Shown: positions 10,230 to 19,956, counted from the stretch's first letter. The stretch: 34,917 nt of DNA from Crenothrix polyspora (GCF_900163755.1 NZ_FUKI01000028.1:1-34917); one strand, 5' to 3'. Notes: generated by a model from the letters alone, not told the origin. A program made the numbers and translations.

Positions 10230-10856
10230 TTAACTTTTGTCACCGTAATTAATTGCTTGTAAAAATGCGCTTACTTTGAGTGGGTCTTTAATGCCTTTGG
10301 CGGATTCTACGCCGCTGCTGGCATCTAAGGCATAAGGCTTGACGGTTTGTATGGCCAACCGTGCATTAGTGCTGTCAAGACCTCCTGCCAGAATGATGGG
10401 TAAAGGGTGTTGCTTAGGAATTAATGACCAGTCGAATTGATGACCAGTGCCACCTTTGGCGGCTGGATGGTAGGTATCCAGTAATAGCCCGGTGGCATCA
10501 TGATAGTGTGTGGCCAATGCTGAAATATCGGTGTCTGCTTGCATGCTCACGGCTTTGATATAACGGGTATTATACATTCTGCAAGCCTCAGCGGATTCGT
10601 TGCCATGAAATTGCAGGCAATCAATTGGCAGCTGGCGTAAAACCTCACGAATGCTAGTTTCTGGCGCGTCAACAAACAAGGCAACGACAGAAACAAAAGC
10701 TGGTAAAGCACGGACAATTTGGAGAGCTTGATGTATAGCAACATGTCGTGGACTGGGTGGGTAAAACACCAAGCCAATGGCATCAACCCCCGCATGAGCG
10801 GCGTGCACGGCATCTTCAACACGAGTAAAGCCGCAAATTTTAACGCGAGTTCGCAT
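10230..10856 (-). CDS. trpF: Phosphoribosylanthranilate isomerase
   Basis: Amadori isomerase of tryptophan synthesis. It begins [12 protein letters not shown], with the catalytic Cys in KICGFT, and carries the aspartate of [10 protein letters not shown] near the end. The frame stays open 17 codons further upstream, but the KICGFT motif normally lies within the first ten residues, so the ATG at 10856 is preferred (208 residues). No clear ribosome site is seen. It is the first gene of the trpFBA-accD-folC run; the 98 nt upstream separate it from the hybrid kinase gene and probably hold the promoter, though no clean promoter boxes were found. Confidence 0.94.
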   Translation of the reverse strand: MRTRVKICGFTRVEDAVHAAHAGVDAIGLVFYPPSPRHVAIHQALQIVRALPAFVSVVALFVDAPETSIREVLRQLPIDCLQFHGNESAEACRMYNTRYIKAVSMQADTDISALATHYHDATGLLLDTYHPAAKGGTGHQFDWSLIPKQHPLPIILAGGLDSTNARLAIQTVKPYALDASSGVESAKGIKDPLKVSAFLQAINYGDKS

Positions 10857-10954
10857 AAGCTGATATGAGAATTTTCTGAAAATAGCTAGGCCATTAGAAT
10901 AACACAAAATTAACAGTAACTTGTTTTCTAATCATTGAGAAACAGGGGGATGGG

Positions 10955-13543
10955 TTAGTGCGGTTTTTTGGTCGTGGAGAGAGAGCGTATTAAGCTATTG
11001 AGCTGATTGACATCTATGGGTTTAGTTAAGTAGTCATCAAAACCTGCATCCAAGGCTTCGTTGATTTTATCTTGATCGGCGTAGGCACTGATAGCCGCTA
11101 TTTTTAAGGGATTATGTCGACTACGCAGTATTTTTATCAGTTGCAAGCCGGTCATAACCGGCATGTTGAGATCAATAAACGCCATTTGATAGTTGGTATT
11201 TTTAATTAATTGCAAGGCTTCTCGGCCATTAACAGCAGAGTCTACGCTACAGTTTTGCAGTTCTAGCATATTGCGTAGCAGTAGCAAGTTGATTTCATTA
11301 TCATCTGCAATCAAAATGCGTTTTGACGTGGGTGCATCTGATTTAATAATGGCTTGTTGTGGCATGGGTGGCGCTATTTTATCGCTGATAGACAGTGGCA
11401 AGGTCACAGAAAACACACTGCCGATACCCGGCTTGCTGGTAACCAATAGTTTGCCATTCATCAGCGTTACTAATTCTCTGGTAATAGCCAGACCTAAACC
11501 CACGCCTTCTTTAACCAAGGATGGCGCGTTGATTTGTACAAAAGGTGAAAAAATTTGTTGCAGATCTTTTTGAGCGATGCCGCAACCGGTATCCTCAATA
11601 GAAATATTTAAATTACCATTTTGATAATTAAAGTTAATGGTTATCTTACCTTGGTCGGTGTATTTAATAGCATTGTTAAGTAGATTAATAATGACTTGTT
11701 GTATGTGTTTCTGATCGCCTTGAAAAGAATGCGGAATAATAGTGTTACGGATGCTTAATTTGAGTTTTTTTTCTTCAAGTTGTAACTTAAACATGGCGAT
11801 AATATTGGCCAATAGGGTTTCAAAATTAAAATCGCTGATTTCTTTTTTGATTTGTTTGGATTCAATTGAAGCAATATCAAGAATATCGGTAATCAGTAAT
11901 AACAAGCTGTCGCCGCATTGTTTGATAATATTGATTTGTTTTTTATCTTCGGCAGCTAACGAAGATTTATTTTGTAATAACTGTGAAAAGCCAAGAATAC
12001 CATTTAAAGGTGTGCGTAACTCATGACTGATTTTTGCTAGGAATTGGCTCTTAGCCTGATTGGCTTTTTCTGCGGTATTTTTGGCTTGTAATAAAGCGGC
12101 GGTGCGTTCTTCGATAATAGATTCGGAGCGAAAATGCCGCCCGGTTAGCATTAATAATCCTACGCCTAAAAGACAGGTAAAAATTAATCCACTCAGTAAA
12201 ACAGCCCACATTGTCCAATGATTAGAGGATTGTTCGCTGCGCCAATCATGGTAAAAATTGATTTGCCAGTGTTGATGGCCGGCCACCATTAAATGGTATT
12301 TTTGATATACCTCGGCTTGGTTGTCTTTTATGTTTGAATAAACCAGAGTTTGCTCAGTTAATGTCGGATTAAAAACACTGATGGTGAAAAATAAATTTTC
12401 GACATCAAGATGTGTGTGTGCCGCATTGATAAGTTCTTGAATTGAAAGCGTGCATGCCAATATACCGAGTAATTTTTTAACGTCGGATTTTATCGAAAAA
12501 ACAGGGTTAATAAAAATAATAAGATTATTTTTTGCGGAAATATGCATGCTATCTTCAGCTAAAATCGTATTATTTTTGATCAAGTCTAAAAAATTTTCAG
12601 TAGAGATTTTTTTGTCAGTGTGTTCTGTGTTGTATTTATGGATTGCAGAAGTGAATTTAATAACCCCCGTCTTTGATTCTGGGTAAATTAGCCAGCTTAT
12701 TGTGTCTATTGCTTTATACGAAGACAGCGTGTTTTTAGTAAATAACGAAAAACTGTTATCATCGAGTTCCTTGGTGCTGTTAATAAAGAATCGGGTTGCA
12801 TTAATAGCGTGTGCAGTGCCTTCAATTTGTCCTTTGAGGGCTTCAAATAAGGTCATAGATTGATCTTTAAGTTGTTGTCGGTGTTGCTGATATTCAATTT
12901 TGCGTACGTAAAAAAAGAACACAACAATCAATGCCAGAGTAACAATCAGGGGCAAACCAACAGAATAGCGGCGCTTTAGCCAAACAGACTGCGGTTCGGC
13001 AAAAATAATCAATGTGAATGGCGTGAACAGATAAACACCCAAGCTGTCTTTCATCCAATAGCTGAGCCAATTTATGGGGATGTTAAGCAGATTTATCTGG
13101 TTGGTTAGGTGCAGGTATATTGTGTTGATTGTTGCGGGTATAACGCAGCTGACTGCTGCTAACAACATAAACAATAAAATATTTTTATCAGTTGTTAACG
13201 GATTAGGAAAACCAAGAACGCGGCGAACAGCAAATGCATTGCTTAACGCACACAGACAAGCACCAAAACTGCTCACTAATGCTGTATTGAACGCAAGGTT
13301 GTTAGTACCCAGTTGCCAGATGATAATGCCAATGTGCCCCATAATAATGCTGGGCCATATTTTATTACCGGCCAGTAAGATAGCCGCTAAAGCGATGCCG
13401 GCCGGTGGCCAAATAGCACCTAAGTTGCTGGGCGGAACTTTAAGCAAAAATCCGAGCAAGCCAAAAACAAAATAAGCCCCTGCTATTAAGCTGATTAATA
13501 ACAGATATTTTAATATATGGCTTATTGAGAAACTGCTCGGCAT
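10955..13543 (-). CDS. Hybrid sensor histidine kinase (MASE1, CHASE-like, HisKA, HATPase, REC)
   Basis: An 862-residue membrane sensor. Residues 1-200 form a multi-spanning MASE1-type domain ([16 protein letters not shown] near 36-51). A periplasmic CHASE-like domain runs from about 215 to 440 between membrane segments near 197-213 and 444-467. The dimerisation/phosphoacceptor His is His507 ([11 protein letters not shown]). The ATPase domain has the N-box [10 protein letters not shown] (620-629), DTGCG (651-655) and GVGLGLAI (690-697). The C-terminal receiver has Asp791 (DLNMPVMTG) and Lys841. All key residues are present, so it should be active. There is no output domain, so a separate phosphotransfer protein or regulator is expected elsewhere. 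It starts 10 nt after the mfnB stop and is probably the last gene of the H4MPT operon. The signal is unknown. Confidence 0.9.
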   Translation of the reverse strand: MPSSFSISHILKYLLLISLIAGAYFVFGLLGFLLKVPPSNLGAIWPPAGIALAAILLAGNKIWPSIIMGHIGIIIWQLGTNNLAFNTALVSSFGACLCALSNAFAVRRVLGFPNPLTTDKNILLFMLLAAVSCVIPATINTIYLHLTNQINLLNIPINWLSYWMKDSLGVYLFTPFTLIIFAEPQSVWLKRRYSVGLPLIVTLALIVVFFFYVRKIEYQQHRQQLKDQSMTLFEALKGQIEGTAHAINATRFFINSTKELDDNSFSLFTKNTLSSYKAIDTISWLIYPESKTGVIKFTSAIHKYNTEHTDKKISTENFLDLIKNNTILAEDSMHISAKNNLIIFINPVFSIKSDVKKLLGILACTLSIQELINAAHTHLDVENLFFTISVFNPTLTEQTLVYSNIKDNQAEVYQKYHLMVAGHQHWQINFYHDWRSEQSSNHWTMWAVLLSGLIFTCLLGVGLLMLTGRHFRSESIIEERTAALLQAKNTAEKANQAKSQFLAKISHELRTPLNGILGFSQLLQNKSSLAAEDKKQINIIKQCGDSLLLLITDILDIASIESKQIKKEISDFNFETLLANIIAMFKLQLEEKKLKLSIRNTIIPHSFQGDQKHIQQVIINLLNNAIKYTDQGKITINFNYQNGNLNISIEDTGCGIAQKDLQQIFSPFVQINAPSLVKEGVGLGLAITRELVTLMNGKLLVTSKPGIGSVFSVTLPLSISDKIAPPMPQQAIIKSDAPTSKRILIADDNEINLLLLRNMLELQNCSVDSAVNGREALQLIKNTNYQMAFIDLNMPVMTGLQLIKILRSRHNPLKIAAISAYADQDKINEALDAGFDDYLTKPIDVNQLNSLIRSLSTTKKPH

Positions 13544-13553
13544 TAATTCACCA

Positions 13554-14231
13554 TCAACAGCGGTTTAGGGCTAGTTTTATTTGTTTAATAGCATACTGGT
13601 TAAGTTGTCCAGTTCTAATATGTTGATTACACAACGCGCCTCTAAAACCCAGATAATTCGCTTGGTATTGGCGTAAGTCAGGAATACTTTGCAATGATAA
13701 CGATCCCGCCAGTCCGCACAACAGGTGTTGTTGTTTTGCTTGGTCAATGAAGTGATGAATTTCATCAGCAGTCATCACCTGGTTTAACGAGCCTGATTTT
13801 TTGTTCATTGTATCCAGCATGACACCGGTAAATCCAGCTTGTTTTAGTGCCGGTATAATTGTCATATCGGGCTGTTGGTCGGCAAATAATACCGCGATTA
13901 AAGCACTATTTTCGGTCAATGTGGCTAATTGATCAATAATCGATTGCCAATTATCAGCAGGAAAAAAGCCCAGCTTAATATAATCCACGCCAGTTTCTGC
14001 CATTGCCTGTACTGCGTTAAAAATAAGTCTGGCGTGCATGGGCAAATCGCCGATGGTTGCACTCACCGGCTTACGTTTGGCAATTGTAGCGACAATTTCG
14101 CGTACCACAGCCAGTTCCAACGCACCCAACGCGCCCAACGCGGGTTGCTTAAGGTCGATAATATCCACGTTTTCCTGTAACACAAACAGCGCCTCTTCCA
14201 CGCTATTGACGCTGGCGAGCATTTTGGTCAT
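13554..14231 (-). CDS. mfnB: (5-formylfuran-3-yl)methyl phosphate synthase
   Basis: MfnB/DUF556 family. In Methanocaldococcus the enzyme makes 4-(hydroxymethyl)-2-furancarboxaldehyde phosphate from two glyceraldehyde 3-phosphates, the first step to methanofuran; methylotrophic bacteria carry it with their H4MPT/methanofuran-analogue genes. The protein is a TIM barrel of 225 residues with the family lysines visible in [15 protein letters not shown] (Lys28), DYIKLGFF (Lys86) and LDTMNKKSG. Its ATG overlaps the stop of the DUF447 gene by four bases. It is the fourth gene of a tightly coupled block, with a histidine kinase gene 10 nt downstream. Confidence 0.88.
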   Translation of the reverse strand: MTKMLASVNSVEEALFVLQENVDIIDLKQPALGALGALELAVVREIVATIAKRKPVSATIGDLPMHARLIFNAVQAMAETGVDYIKLGFFPADNWQSIIDQLATLTENSALIAVLFADQQPDMTIIPALKQAGFTGVMLDTMNKKSGSLNQVMTADEIHHFIDQAKQQHLLCGLAGSLSLQSIPDLRQYQANYLGFRGALCNQHIRTGQLNQYAIKQIKLALNRC

Positions 14232-14791
14232 ACGATTAACGCCGCTTTGTAGTTGGCGACCGTGGCCATTAACCAGCCCCAGGCTTCTTTTTCTGCATCA
14301 CCTGCGGTTTTATCGACAGCGATTTGCAAATAAGCCAGCTCAGCAGCAATCTTTTCCATAGGCAGTCTATGCAATCGGCTGACCAAAATCGCCGCTTCCA
14401 ATACTGCATATTGGGCGCGGTTAAAGCCGGTAAATGGTGCATGGTTAACCGTATGCACCGATTTACAATAAAGTTTGGGGCGAAGATTGTCTTCTTCAAT
14501 GTGAATCACTTTAACTTCGGTATGTGCCAAGGCACAAGACAATACTTTGCCGGTGATGCGTTCGGCATCTTTAACGGGCCAATCGCGTCGACCGGTTAAG
14601 CAACCGGCAAATACCCGCACGTCGGTGCAGTAATTAAGTACAGCGACGTTAGTTTCTAACAGGTTATCCAGTGTGGTGGAGGGTTTAAACGGCAGGATAA
14701 TAAATTCATCGGCTGTGATGTGTATGCCCATTGGCGCAATATGCACAACGCCAGCCTGATTTTGTGTGGTGACTATGGTTTCTTGTATCAT
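14228..14791 (-). CDS. DUF447 family protein of the H4MPT gene set
   Basis: A 187-residue protein of the DUF447 family, found in methanogens and in bacteria with H4MPT-dependent C1 oxidation. Visible features are an N-terminal beta-rich half with VHIAPMGIH and ADEFIILPFKPSTT, and FTGFNRAQYAVLEAAILVSRLH in the second half, as in flavin-binding split-barrel relatives. Its biochemical role is not established; in methylotrophs its genes cluster with H4MPT biosynthesis. Four-base overlaps on both sides tie it to mfnB and to the DHPS-related gene. Confidence 0.75.
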   Translation of the reverse strand: MIQETIVTTQNQAGVVHIAPMGIHITADEFIILPFKPSTTLDNLLETNVAVLNYCTDVRVFAGCLTGRRDWPVKDAERITGKVLSCALAHTEVKVIHIEEDNLRPKLYCKSVHTVNHAPFTGFNRAQYAVLEAAILVSRLHRLPMEKIAAELAYLQIAVDKTAGDAEKEAWGWLMATVANYKAALIV

Positions 14792-16176
14792 GGTTTTTTT
14801 AAGGTGCTTCCCGCCGGTTTAAAGGCGTGTAGGTCAACAGTTTGTTCAGTGCTATCGGTTGCGCAGCCCCAGTGTAAGGGCTGATCCTGGTTAAAACGTT
14901 TGCCTAATTGCCAAGCAATTTCGGCGCGTGCCAGTTCCACGCCTAAATAAAAGGCATGGCCGCCGTCGTCTTTAACGTTTAAATGCGGGTACAGATCAAA
15001 CGGGTCGGTGGCGCTGTGCAAGCCATCGCGGTTAAAAATATGCACGCCTTCCTGGCTGATCTGGATACGAAAGCTAGGATCGGTAATTTGTACGGCCAGT
15101 TCCTTAATTTCGTTAAACGCATACGGGAAGGGTGCGGCTTCGTGCAAGGCCATTAAACCGGCATCGATGTGCTTGGGCAAGGTATTTTGCTCCTTGGCTG
15201 CGTGCATAATGCGCCGTGCCACATCGGCTTCTTTAATGGCACGGCAGGCGTGTTTGCTGACTTCGGTCGCTAAAATATTGTTGATATTCAGTTCTGAACA
15301 GATGCCCATTAACAGCGTGTTTATGCCCACGGTATCGGCATGGGTGAGTTCGGTAATATTGCCCACGCCCAGCATCATATTGATGTCGGGGTGTTGCTGG
15401 CGCACCTGATGGTAACGGACGATGGATTGGGTAAAGCCAAAATGGATCGGATCGAGGATAGGATCAACAATAAAAGCGCGGTTTTTGGCCTGCATGATGG
15501 CAATCGCGCGGTTTAACGAGGCCAAATCTTCGTGTTTTTTGGGGATTAAAATTGGCGTGGCGGCGATTTCATCGGCGATCCACAGGCTGTCTTCGTGCAA
15601 GCTGAGCATGTAATCCGCGCCGGCTTTGCCGCCTTTGAGCAAGTCAGCGTCATCCAGGGAATCTATGCTGACGGTAAAGCCCTCCTGCTTTAAGGTGCGG
15701 ATGGCATCTTCAAGGTGCGGAAAATCGGTGCTGGGCAAGCAACCTATGTCGATGACATCCGCGCCGTTGCGCCGATAATACAGGGCTTTCTCAACGATGG
15801 CTTCGACGCTGATATTGGGGGCATCGACAATTTCGGCAAAGATTTTGACGCTGTACTGGCTTAAGTCATACTTATGCGCGGCTTTGCCAAAATACATTGG
15901 CAAATCTTTCAGCTCTTCGGGGCCGCGTTCTACCGGTATATTGAGCTGTTGTGATAAGGCGGCAATATCGCCACGGCAGCGCCCAGGCAATATGATGCGG
16001 GTGGCGGCGAAAGTATCGGTCAAGCGCCGTGCAATCATGTCGGTGGTCATTAAGGCGGCCACTTTTACGCCCAGCTGATGCACGGTGTAAGTGAATTCCG
16101 GCTGGATTTTTTCCAGGATATTACGCAGTTGTTTTTCGGCCAGTTTGCCGGTTAAAAACAGGACGTGTTCGCTCAT
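14788..16176 (-). CDS. Dihydropteroate synthase-related protein (DUF6513 plus pterin-binding barrel)
   Basis: A 462-residue protein of the archaeal/methylotroph DHPS-related family. The first 110 residues or so form a separate domain (LFLTGKLAEKQLRNIL). The barrel follows, with NGADVIDIGCLPS in place of the DIGGESTRPG of folate DHPS, then DPILDPIHFGF and MLGVGNITELTHAD. The typical C-terminal SRKRF motif of folate DHPS is absent, so it is probably not a folate enzyme. A role with a pterin intermediate of H4MPT is inferred from fold and neighbours; the exact step is unknown. It overlaps both neighbouring genes by four bases. Confidence 0.8.
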   Translation of the reverse strand: MSEHVLFLTGKLAEKQLRNILEKIQPEFTYTVHQLGVKVAALMTTDMIARRLTDTFAATRIILPGRCRGDIAALSQQLNIPVERGPEELKDLPMYFGKAAHKYDLSQYSVKIFAEIVDAPNISVEAIVEKALYYRRNGADVIDIGCLPSTDFPHLEDAIRTLKQEGFTVSIDSLDDADLLKGGKAGADYMLSLHEDSLWIADEIAATPILIPKKHEDLASLNRAIAIMQAKNRAFIVDPILDPIHFGFTQSIVRYHQVRQQHPDINMMLGVGNITELTHADTVGINTLLMGICSELNINNILATEVSKHACRAIKEADVARRIMHAAKEQNTLPKHIDAGLMALHEAAPFPYAFNEIKELAVQITDPSFRIQISQEGVHIFNRDGLHSATDPFDLYPHLNVKDDGGHAFYLGVELARAEIAWQLGKRFNQDQPLHWGCATDSTEQTVDLHAFKPAGSTLKKP

Positions 16177-16709
16177 GGTAACGATTTTAAACGTGTATTC
16201 ACAGCGGTGATCAATTGCTCGACACTTTCGACCACGGTGGTGTATTCAAACGTGCGAATTTTATCAGTGCCTTCCAGATCAATTTTGCGCGGATAGACCA
16301 TGACTTTGCCGCCAGGTGCGGTGGTTTCCATTTCGGGGGCAATGTCGCACGGGTAGACGATGCTGGGTACTTTGCATTTTCCAGCCTGTGAATACAGGTT
16401 AGTGACCAGGTTGTCGGCAATGCCTAACACGCATTTGGCGATAGTGTTGGAGGTGGCAGGTGCCATCACAAAAGTATGATAATAGCCTTTGTAAAAGTGG
16501 CCAACGGGCGGTGATGAGGCAGTTTTGTCGCGGAAAATCGGCATTTTGGCACGCACCTCGCTAAGGTCAACCCCGTACATTTTAATCACTTCTTCACCCG
16601 CTTGGCTGATGTACAGGTCAACGTCGTCCAGGGTTAGGAGAAAAGCCAGGCATTCTTCTATATAATGACCTGAGCCGGTGATTGCCCAAGCTAATCGCGG
16701 TTTTTTCAT
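16173..16709 (-). CDS. dmrB: Flavoprotein, dihydromethanopterin reductase (acceptor) DmrB-like
   Basis: Flavodoxin-like flavoprotein of the archaeoflavoprotein/DmrB family, which reduces dihydromethanopterin to H4MPT; a bacterial member from Burkholderia xenovorans has been characterised. Family features are RLAWAITGSGHYIEE at the start (FMN-site loop), MAPATSNTIAKCVLGIADNL in the middle, and a C-terminal segment with APEMETTAPGG. I chose the ATG at 16709 (178 residues), which puts the RLAWAITGSG motif close to the N terminus; the frame is open to a TTG at 16736. It is the first gene of the H4MPT block, with a candidate promoter at 16739-16744, and overlaps the next gene by four bases. Confidence 0.78.
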   Translation of the reverse strand: MKKPRLAWAITGSGHYIEECLAFLLTLDDVDLYISQAGEEVIKMYGVDLSEVRAKMPIFRDKTASSPPVGHFYKGYYHTFVMAPATSNTIAKCVLGIADNLVTNLYSQAGKCKVPSIVYPCDIAPEMETTAPGGKVMVYPRKIDLEGTDKIRTFEYTTVVESVEQLITAVNTRLKSLP

Positions 16710-16738
16710 TACACGGTGGCTGTTAAAAAGAGACAACC

Positions 16739-16744
16739 ATTATA
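16739..16744 (-). promoter_or_regulatory. Candidate -10 box for the H4MPT operon
   Basis: A perfect TATAAT lies on the minus strand at 16739-16744, 30 nt upstream of the chosen dmrB start and in the 74-nt gap shared with folP. The -35 region is weak: TTGCAA lies only 14 nt upstream. The first base of the transcript would fall near 16732, giving a short leader. Confidence 0.45.
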
Positions 16745-16783
16745 CCTGAATCAAGGGATTGCAACGCAGTGAGGTCTATACGC

Positions 16784-17608
16784 ATGTTTGAAGGCTTTGA
16801 AAAACCGCTCATTATGGGCATATTGAATGTCACTCCTGATAGTTTTTCCGATGGTGGCCAGTTTTTAAAAGTTGATAATGCGGTGCAGCAAGTTGAGCGG
16901 ATGCTGGCGGAAGGTGCAGATATTATCGATATTGGCGGCGAATCGACGCGTCCAGGTGCGGTGTCTGTGCCGGTTGAAGAACAAATTCAGCGTATTGTGC
17001 CGGTTATTACTGCGATTCGTCAGCGTGGTATTACGGTATTGATTAGTGTGGATACTACGTTAAGCTGTGTGGCTAAGGCGGCGTTGCTGGCGGGGGCTAA
17101 TATTATCAATGATATTTCGGCAGGCGATGATGATGTATCAATATTATCGCTGGCGGCACAATTGCAAGTGCCGATTATTTTGATGCACCGGCAGGGGTTG
17201 CCGCAAACCATGCAAGATAACCCGCATTATGACAACGTGGTGCAAGAAGTGGTTGATGGTTTAAAGGCCAAGATTGATGCCGCGTTGGCGGTGGGTATTA
17301 AACCGAACAATATTATAATTGATCCTGGCATTGGCTTTGGTAAGCGTAAGCAGGATAATTTAGCTTTGTTGGCGAATTTGAACAGTTTGGTGGTATTGGG
17401 TTTCCCCGTGTTGTTGGGGACAAGTCGTAAGCGTTTTATGGGGTCTCTTTGTAATGTGTCCGAGCCTATGCAGTTGGTAACAGCGACAGCGGTGACGACA
17501 GCTTTAGGCGTGATGGCGGGGGTTAGGGTTTTTCGGGTACATGATGTTAAGGAAAATCGGCAGGCGGTGGATGTGGCTTGGGCGATCAGGCAGAGTCGAT
17601 TGAGCTGA
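16784..17608 (+). CDS. folP: Dihydropteroate synthase
   Basis: Condenses dihydropterin pyrophosphate with p-aminobenzoate in folate synthesis. All hallmarks are present: GILNVTPDSFSDGG, IDIGGESTRPGA, INDISAG, DPGIGFGKRKQDN, LLGTSRKRF and VFRVHDV. I prefer the ATG at 16784, which has GAGG nine bases upstream, giving 274 residues; a GTG at 16769 is possible. It is transcribed away from the H4MPT block, so a folate DHPS and an H4MPT DHPS relative lie back to back. Its usual gammaproteobacterial neighbours ftsH and glmM are not here. Confidence 0.93.
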   Translation: MFEGFEKPLIMGILNVTPDSFSDGGQFLKVDNAVQQVERMLAEGADIIDIGGESTRPGAVSVPVEEQIQRIVPVITAIRQRGITVLISVDTTLSCVAKAALLAGANIINDISAGDDDVSILSLAAQLQVPIILMHRQGLPQTMQDNPHYDNVVQEVVDGLKAKIDAALAVGIKPNNIIIDPGIGFGKRKQDNLALLANLNSLVVLGFPVLLGTSRKRFMGSLCNVSEPMQLVTATAVTTALGVMAGVRVFRVHDVKENRQAVDVAWAIRQSRLS

Positions 17609-17767
17609 ATTGCTGTTGTCTCTGTTGTGAGGGTGTGTTGTCAATAAATTGAGTGATTTAAATTTTCTTAAATAGATGTGGTTTTTTTACTCGAAATCCA
17701 CCTCTAAAGCACAGCGAGCAATTAAGCTTAACAAAATGTAGTGCTATAAGTGATTATTGGGGCAGTG

Positions 17768-17798
17768 ACACGCAAGGAAAAAATCCCCTTGCGTGTTT
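17768..17798. terminator. Bidirectional terminator between folP and ppiD
   Basis: A perfect 10-bp stem (ACACGCAAGG at 17768-17777 with CCTTGCGTGT at 17787-17796, 9-nt loop) sits between the convergent folP and ppiD genes and is followed by TTT on plus. The T tract is short, so termination may be partial. The rest of the 17609-17816 gap shows no gene. Confidence 0.6.
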
Positions 17799-17816
17799 AA
17801 ATGGCGGGCTTTATAA

Positions 17817-19691
17817 CTACGGCGCAATCGGTTTTGGTGTAGCAATAGCTACGTCTGTATCGGCTTGCAAACTACCCAAAACAGCTTCAAATTCATTTTG
17901 GCCTATTGCTTTGGCGATATTTTTGGTGGCTAATTCCATTTTTTTCTTGTCATCTTCGCTCATTACGCCGTCAGTAACTTTTGTGATACTGGCAACAATA
18001 TTTTCGCCAGTAGGTAAGGTTACCAGGATTGCTGTCGCTTTGCCTGCCAGTGGCTTGGCTGCTTTAAATACCGCTTGATTCAGTAATTCTGGGACAGTTG
18101 TATTGTTGCGTGAAAAGCCAGGTAACTTTTGTACGGTCAATTTATTTTCGGCAGCAATGGCTTCGATGTTTGTTCCTGTTAATAAACGCTCTTTAATTTT
18201 TTGTGCAGTATCAGTGGCTTGTTGCTTGGCTTTATTAATAAATATAGCGGCAATCACTTCAGATTTTACATCTTTTAATTCGCGTGTAGTACTGGGTTTA
18301 TGATCCAATTTATGCAGCACCGCGATACGATCAGCGCTGATTTCAACCGGTGTGCTGTTATTGCCTTGCAGTACTTCTTCAGAAAACGCCATTGTGCGGA
18401 TTTTTTCGTCAGCGGCAATACCGTCGCCTTTATCTTTGGTAAATAAGGTTGATTTTTTAATGGGGAGTTTTAAGGCATCAGCGGCAGCTTGTAGGCTGTC
18501 AGGATTTTGGTAGCTGACCTCTGTTAAGGTTTCGCCTGCTTTAAAGAAAGCATCTTCCGATTGTATTTTTTGGTAAGCTTTAGTGACATCGGCTTTTACG
18601 CTGTCGTAAGGTTTTATAACAGCGGCTTCCAATTCGGTTAGTTTAATTAAATGGTAACCAAACGCAGATTTGATGGGTTTAGAAACCTCGCCCTTTTTTA
18701 ATAATTTGGCGGCATCTTCAATAGTTTTTTCTAAGTCACCGGTGTTAAAAAAGCCTAAATCGCCGCCTTCGGTTGCAGATTTTTTATCATCAGAAATTTC
18801 GGTTGCTAACACAGCAAAGTCTTTGGCTTTTAGCGCTTCTTGACTGGCGGCGGCTTTTGTTAAAGCGGTTTTTTCATCTTGTTTGCTGTTGATAGCAAAT
18901 AAAATATGACTGATTTTTCTACGCTCTGGTGTGGTGTATTGATCTATTTGTTCGTCATAGAAGGCTTTTATTTTGTCATCGGTAACCACAATGGTCTTAG
19001 CCATTTCGTCACTGGTTAATTCCACGTATTCTACCGAAACTTGTTCTGGAACCTTGTAAGCATCTTGGTGTTGTTGATAATACTGAGTAACTTCGTCGTC
19101 CGAAGGTTGCTCGGTGGGTTTTTGTGGTGTAATCGTGAGATAGCTTACGTCACGCAGTTGATTATGGATTTTAAAAAAGCCTTCGACATCGTAAGGTGTT
19201 GCGAAACTACTTTCGGTAATGCTATGCTGGAATTGTTCCATAAGCAGGGCATTTTTTATTTCACCGGTAAATTGTGCTGAGGACATTTTTTGCGAACTTA
19301 ACAGTTTTTTGTACTGTTGGTCGTCAAATTTACCATTAGTTTGAAAATAAGGCAGGGTTTTGATGAAGGTTTTTACGCTAGCATCAGTGACAGCCAAGTC
19401 TTCGGCATGGACGTATTGTAATAAAACTTCATCTTTGATTAATTTATCGAGTGCTTGTTTTTTTAACGAGGTCTCGTCAACGTTCATTCCTTGAAAATTT
19501 TGGCGGTATTTTTCGTAAGCTTTATTAACATCGCGCTGGAAAAAATCCTTGCCACCGATTGATACAACGGGGGGTTCTGAGCCGCCACCCATGTAATTTT
19601 GAATACCCCACAAGGCAAAAGTGCCACAAATAGCCACTAGCATGCCTTTTGCGAAAGTACCTTGCGCTTTTTCTCTCATTGTTGTCAGCAT
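17817..19691 (-). CDS. ppiD: Periplasmic folding chaperone PpiD (SurA_N/parvulin)
   Basis: Inner-membrane anchored, periplasmic chaperone that assists outer-membrane protein folding. A single membrane helix (about residues 13-31, MLVAICGTFALWGI) follows a short basic start, then a SurA_N-like domain, a central parvulin domain (RRKISHILFAI to FGYHLIKL, roughly 255-355) and a C-terminal domain. The ATG at 19691 has GGAA 9-12 bases upstream and gives 624 residues, close to E. coli PpiD (623); the frame is open a further 24 codons upstream, but that extension would run into the terminator at 19743-19779. It follows hupB and two tRNA genes, the usual lon-hupB-ppiD order. Confidence 0.93.
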   Translation of the reverse strand: MLTTMREKAQGTFAKGMLVAICGTFALWGIQNYMGGGSEPPVVSIGGKDFFQRDVNKAYEKYRQNFQGMNVDETSLKKQALDKLIKDEVLLQYVHAEDLAVTDASVKTFIKTLPYFQTNGKFDDQQYKKLLSSQKMSSAQFTGEIKNALLMEQFQHSITESSFATPYDVEGFFKIHNQLRDVSYLTITPQKPTEQPSDDEVTQYYQQHQDAYKVPEQVSVEYVELTSDEMAKTIVVTDDKIKAFYDEQIDQYTTPERRKISHILFAINSKQDEKTALTKAAASQEALKAKDFAVLATEISDDKKSATEGGDLGFFNTGDLEKTIEDAAKLLKKGEVSKPIKSAFGYHLIKLTELEAAVIKPYDSVKADVTKAYQKIQSEDAFFKAGETLTEVSYQNPDSLQAAADALKLPIKKSTLFTKDKGDGIAADEKIRTMAFSEEVLQGNNSTPVEISADRIAVLHKLDHKPSTTRELKDVKSEVIAAIFINKAKQQATDTAQKIKERLLTGTNIEAIAAENKLTVQKLPGFSRNNTTVPELLNQAVFKAAKPLAGKATAILVTLPTGENIVASITKVTDGVMSEDDKKKMELATKNIAKAIGQNEFEAVLGSLQADTDVAIATPKPIAP

Positions 19692-19742
19692 AATTCTTAT
19701 TCCGAAGCAATAACTTAAAAAATATAAAGCGAAAACCAGATT

Positions 19743-19779
19743 AAAAAAAAAGCCCCGCACCATACGGTGCGGGGCTTTT
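19743..19779 (-). terminator. Strong intrinsic terminator after tRNA-Asp
   Basis: A 14-bp stem (AAAAGCCCCGCACC at 19748-19761 with GGTGCGGGGCTTTT at 19766-19779) with a 4-nt loop is followed on the minus strand by an unbroken T tract. It begins 6 nt beyond the tRNA-Asp CCA end and should stop the hupB-tRNA transcript before ppiD, which starts about 50 nt further on. Confidence 0.9.
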
Positions 19780-19784
19780 AAATT

Positions 19785-19861
19785 TGGCGGAGCGGACGGG
19801 GCTCGAACCCGCGACCACCGGCGTGACAGGCCGGTATTCTAACCAACTGAACTACCGCTCC
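19785..19861 (-). tRNA. tRNA-Asp (GUC)
   Basis: 77-nt cloverleaf on the minus strand: acceptor GGAGCGG paired with CCGCTCC, anticodon GTC at 19825-19827 in a CCGGC stem, TTCGAGC in the T loop, and an encoded CCA end at 19785-19787. It lies 8 nt after tRNA-Val. Confidence 0.97.
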
Positions 19862-19869
19862 AAAAAGTC

Positions 19870-19945
19870 TGGTGGGTGCTGAGGGGTTCGAACCCCCGAC
19901 CCTCGCCTTGTAAGGGCGATGCTCTCCCAGCTGAGCTAAGCACCC
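19870..19945 (-). tRNA. tRNA-Val (UAC)
   Basis: 76-nt cloverleaf on the minus strand: acceptor GGGTGCT paired with AGCACCC, anticodon TAC in the loop of CGCCCTTACAAGGCG, GGTTCGAACCC in the T arm, and an encoded CCA. It starts 11 nt after the hupB stop, so it is probably cut from a hupB-tRNA-Val-tRNA-Asp transcript. Confidence 0.97.
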
Positions 19946-19956
19946 GACTAATGAGA

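Noticed and set aside
10857-10954. Tryptophan attenuator with leader peptide before trpF
   Set aside because: No short frame with Trp codons followed by alternative hairpins was found.
14110-14160. Short tandem repeat in mfnB (GCGCCCAACGC-like units)
   Set aside because: It encodes the conserved Ala-Leu-Gly-Ala-Leu segment of the MfnB family and needs no other explanation.
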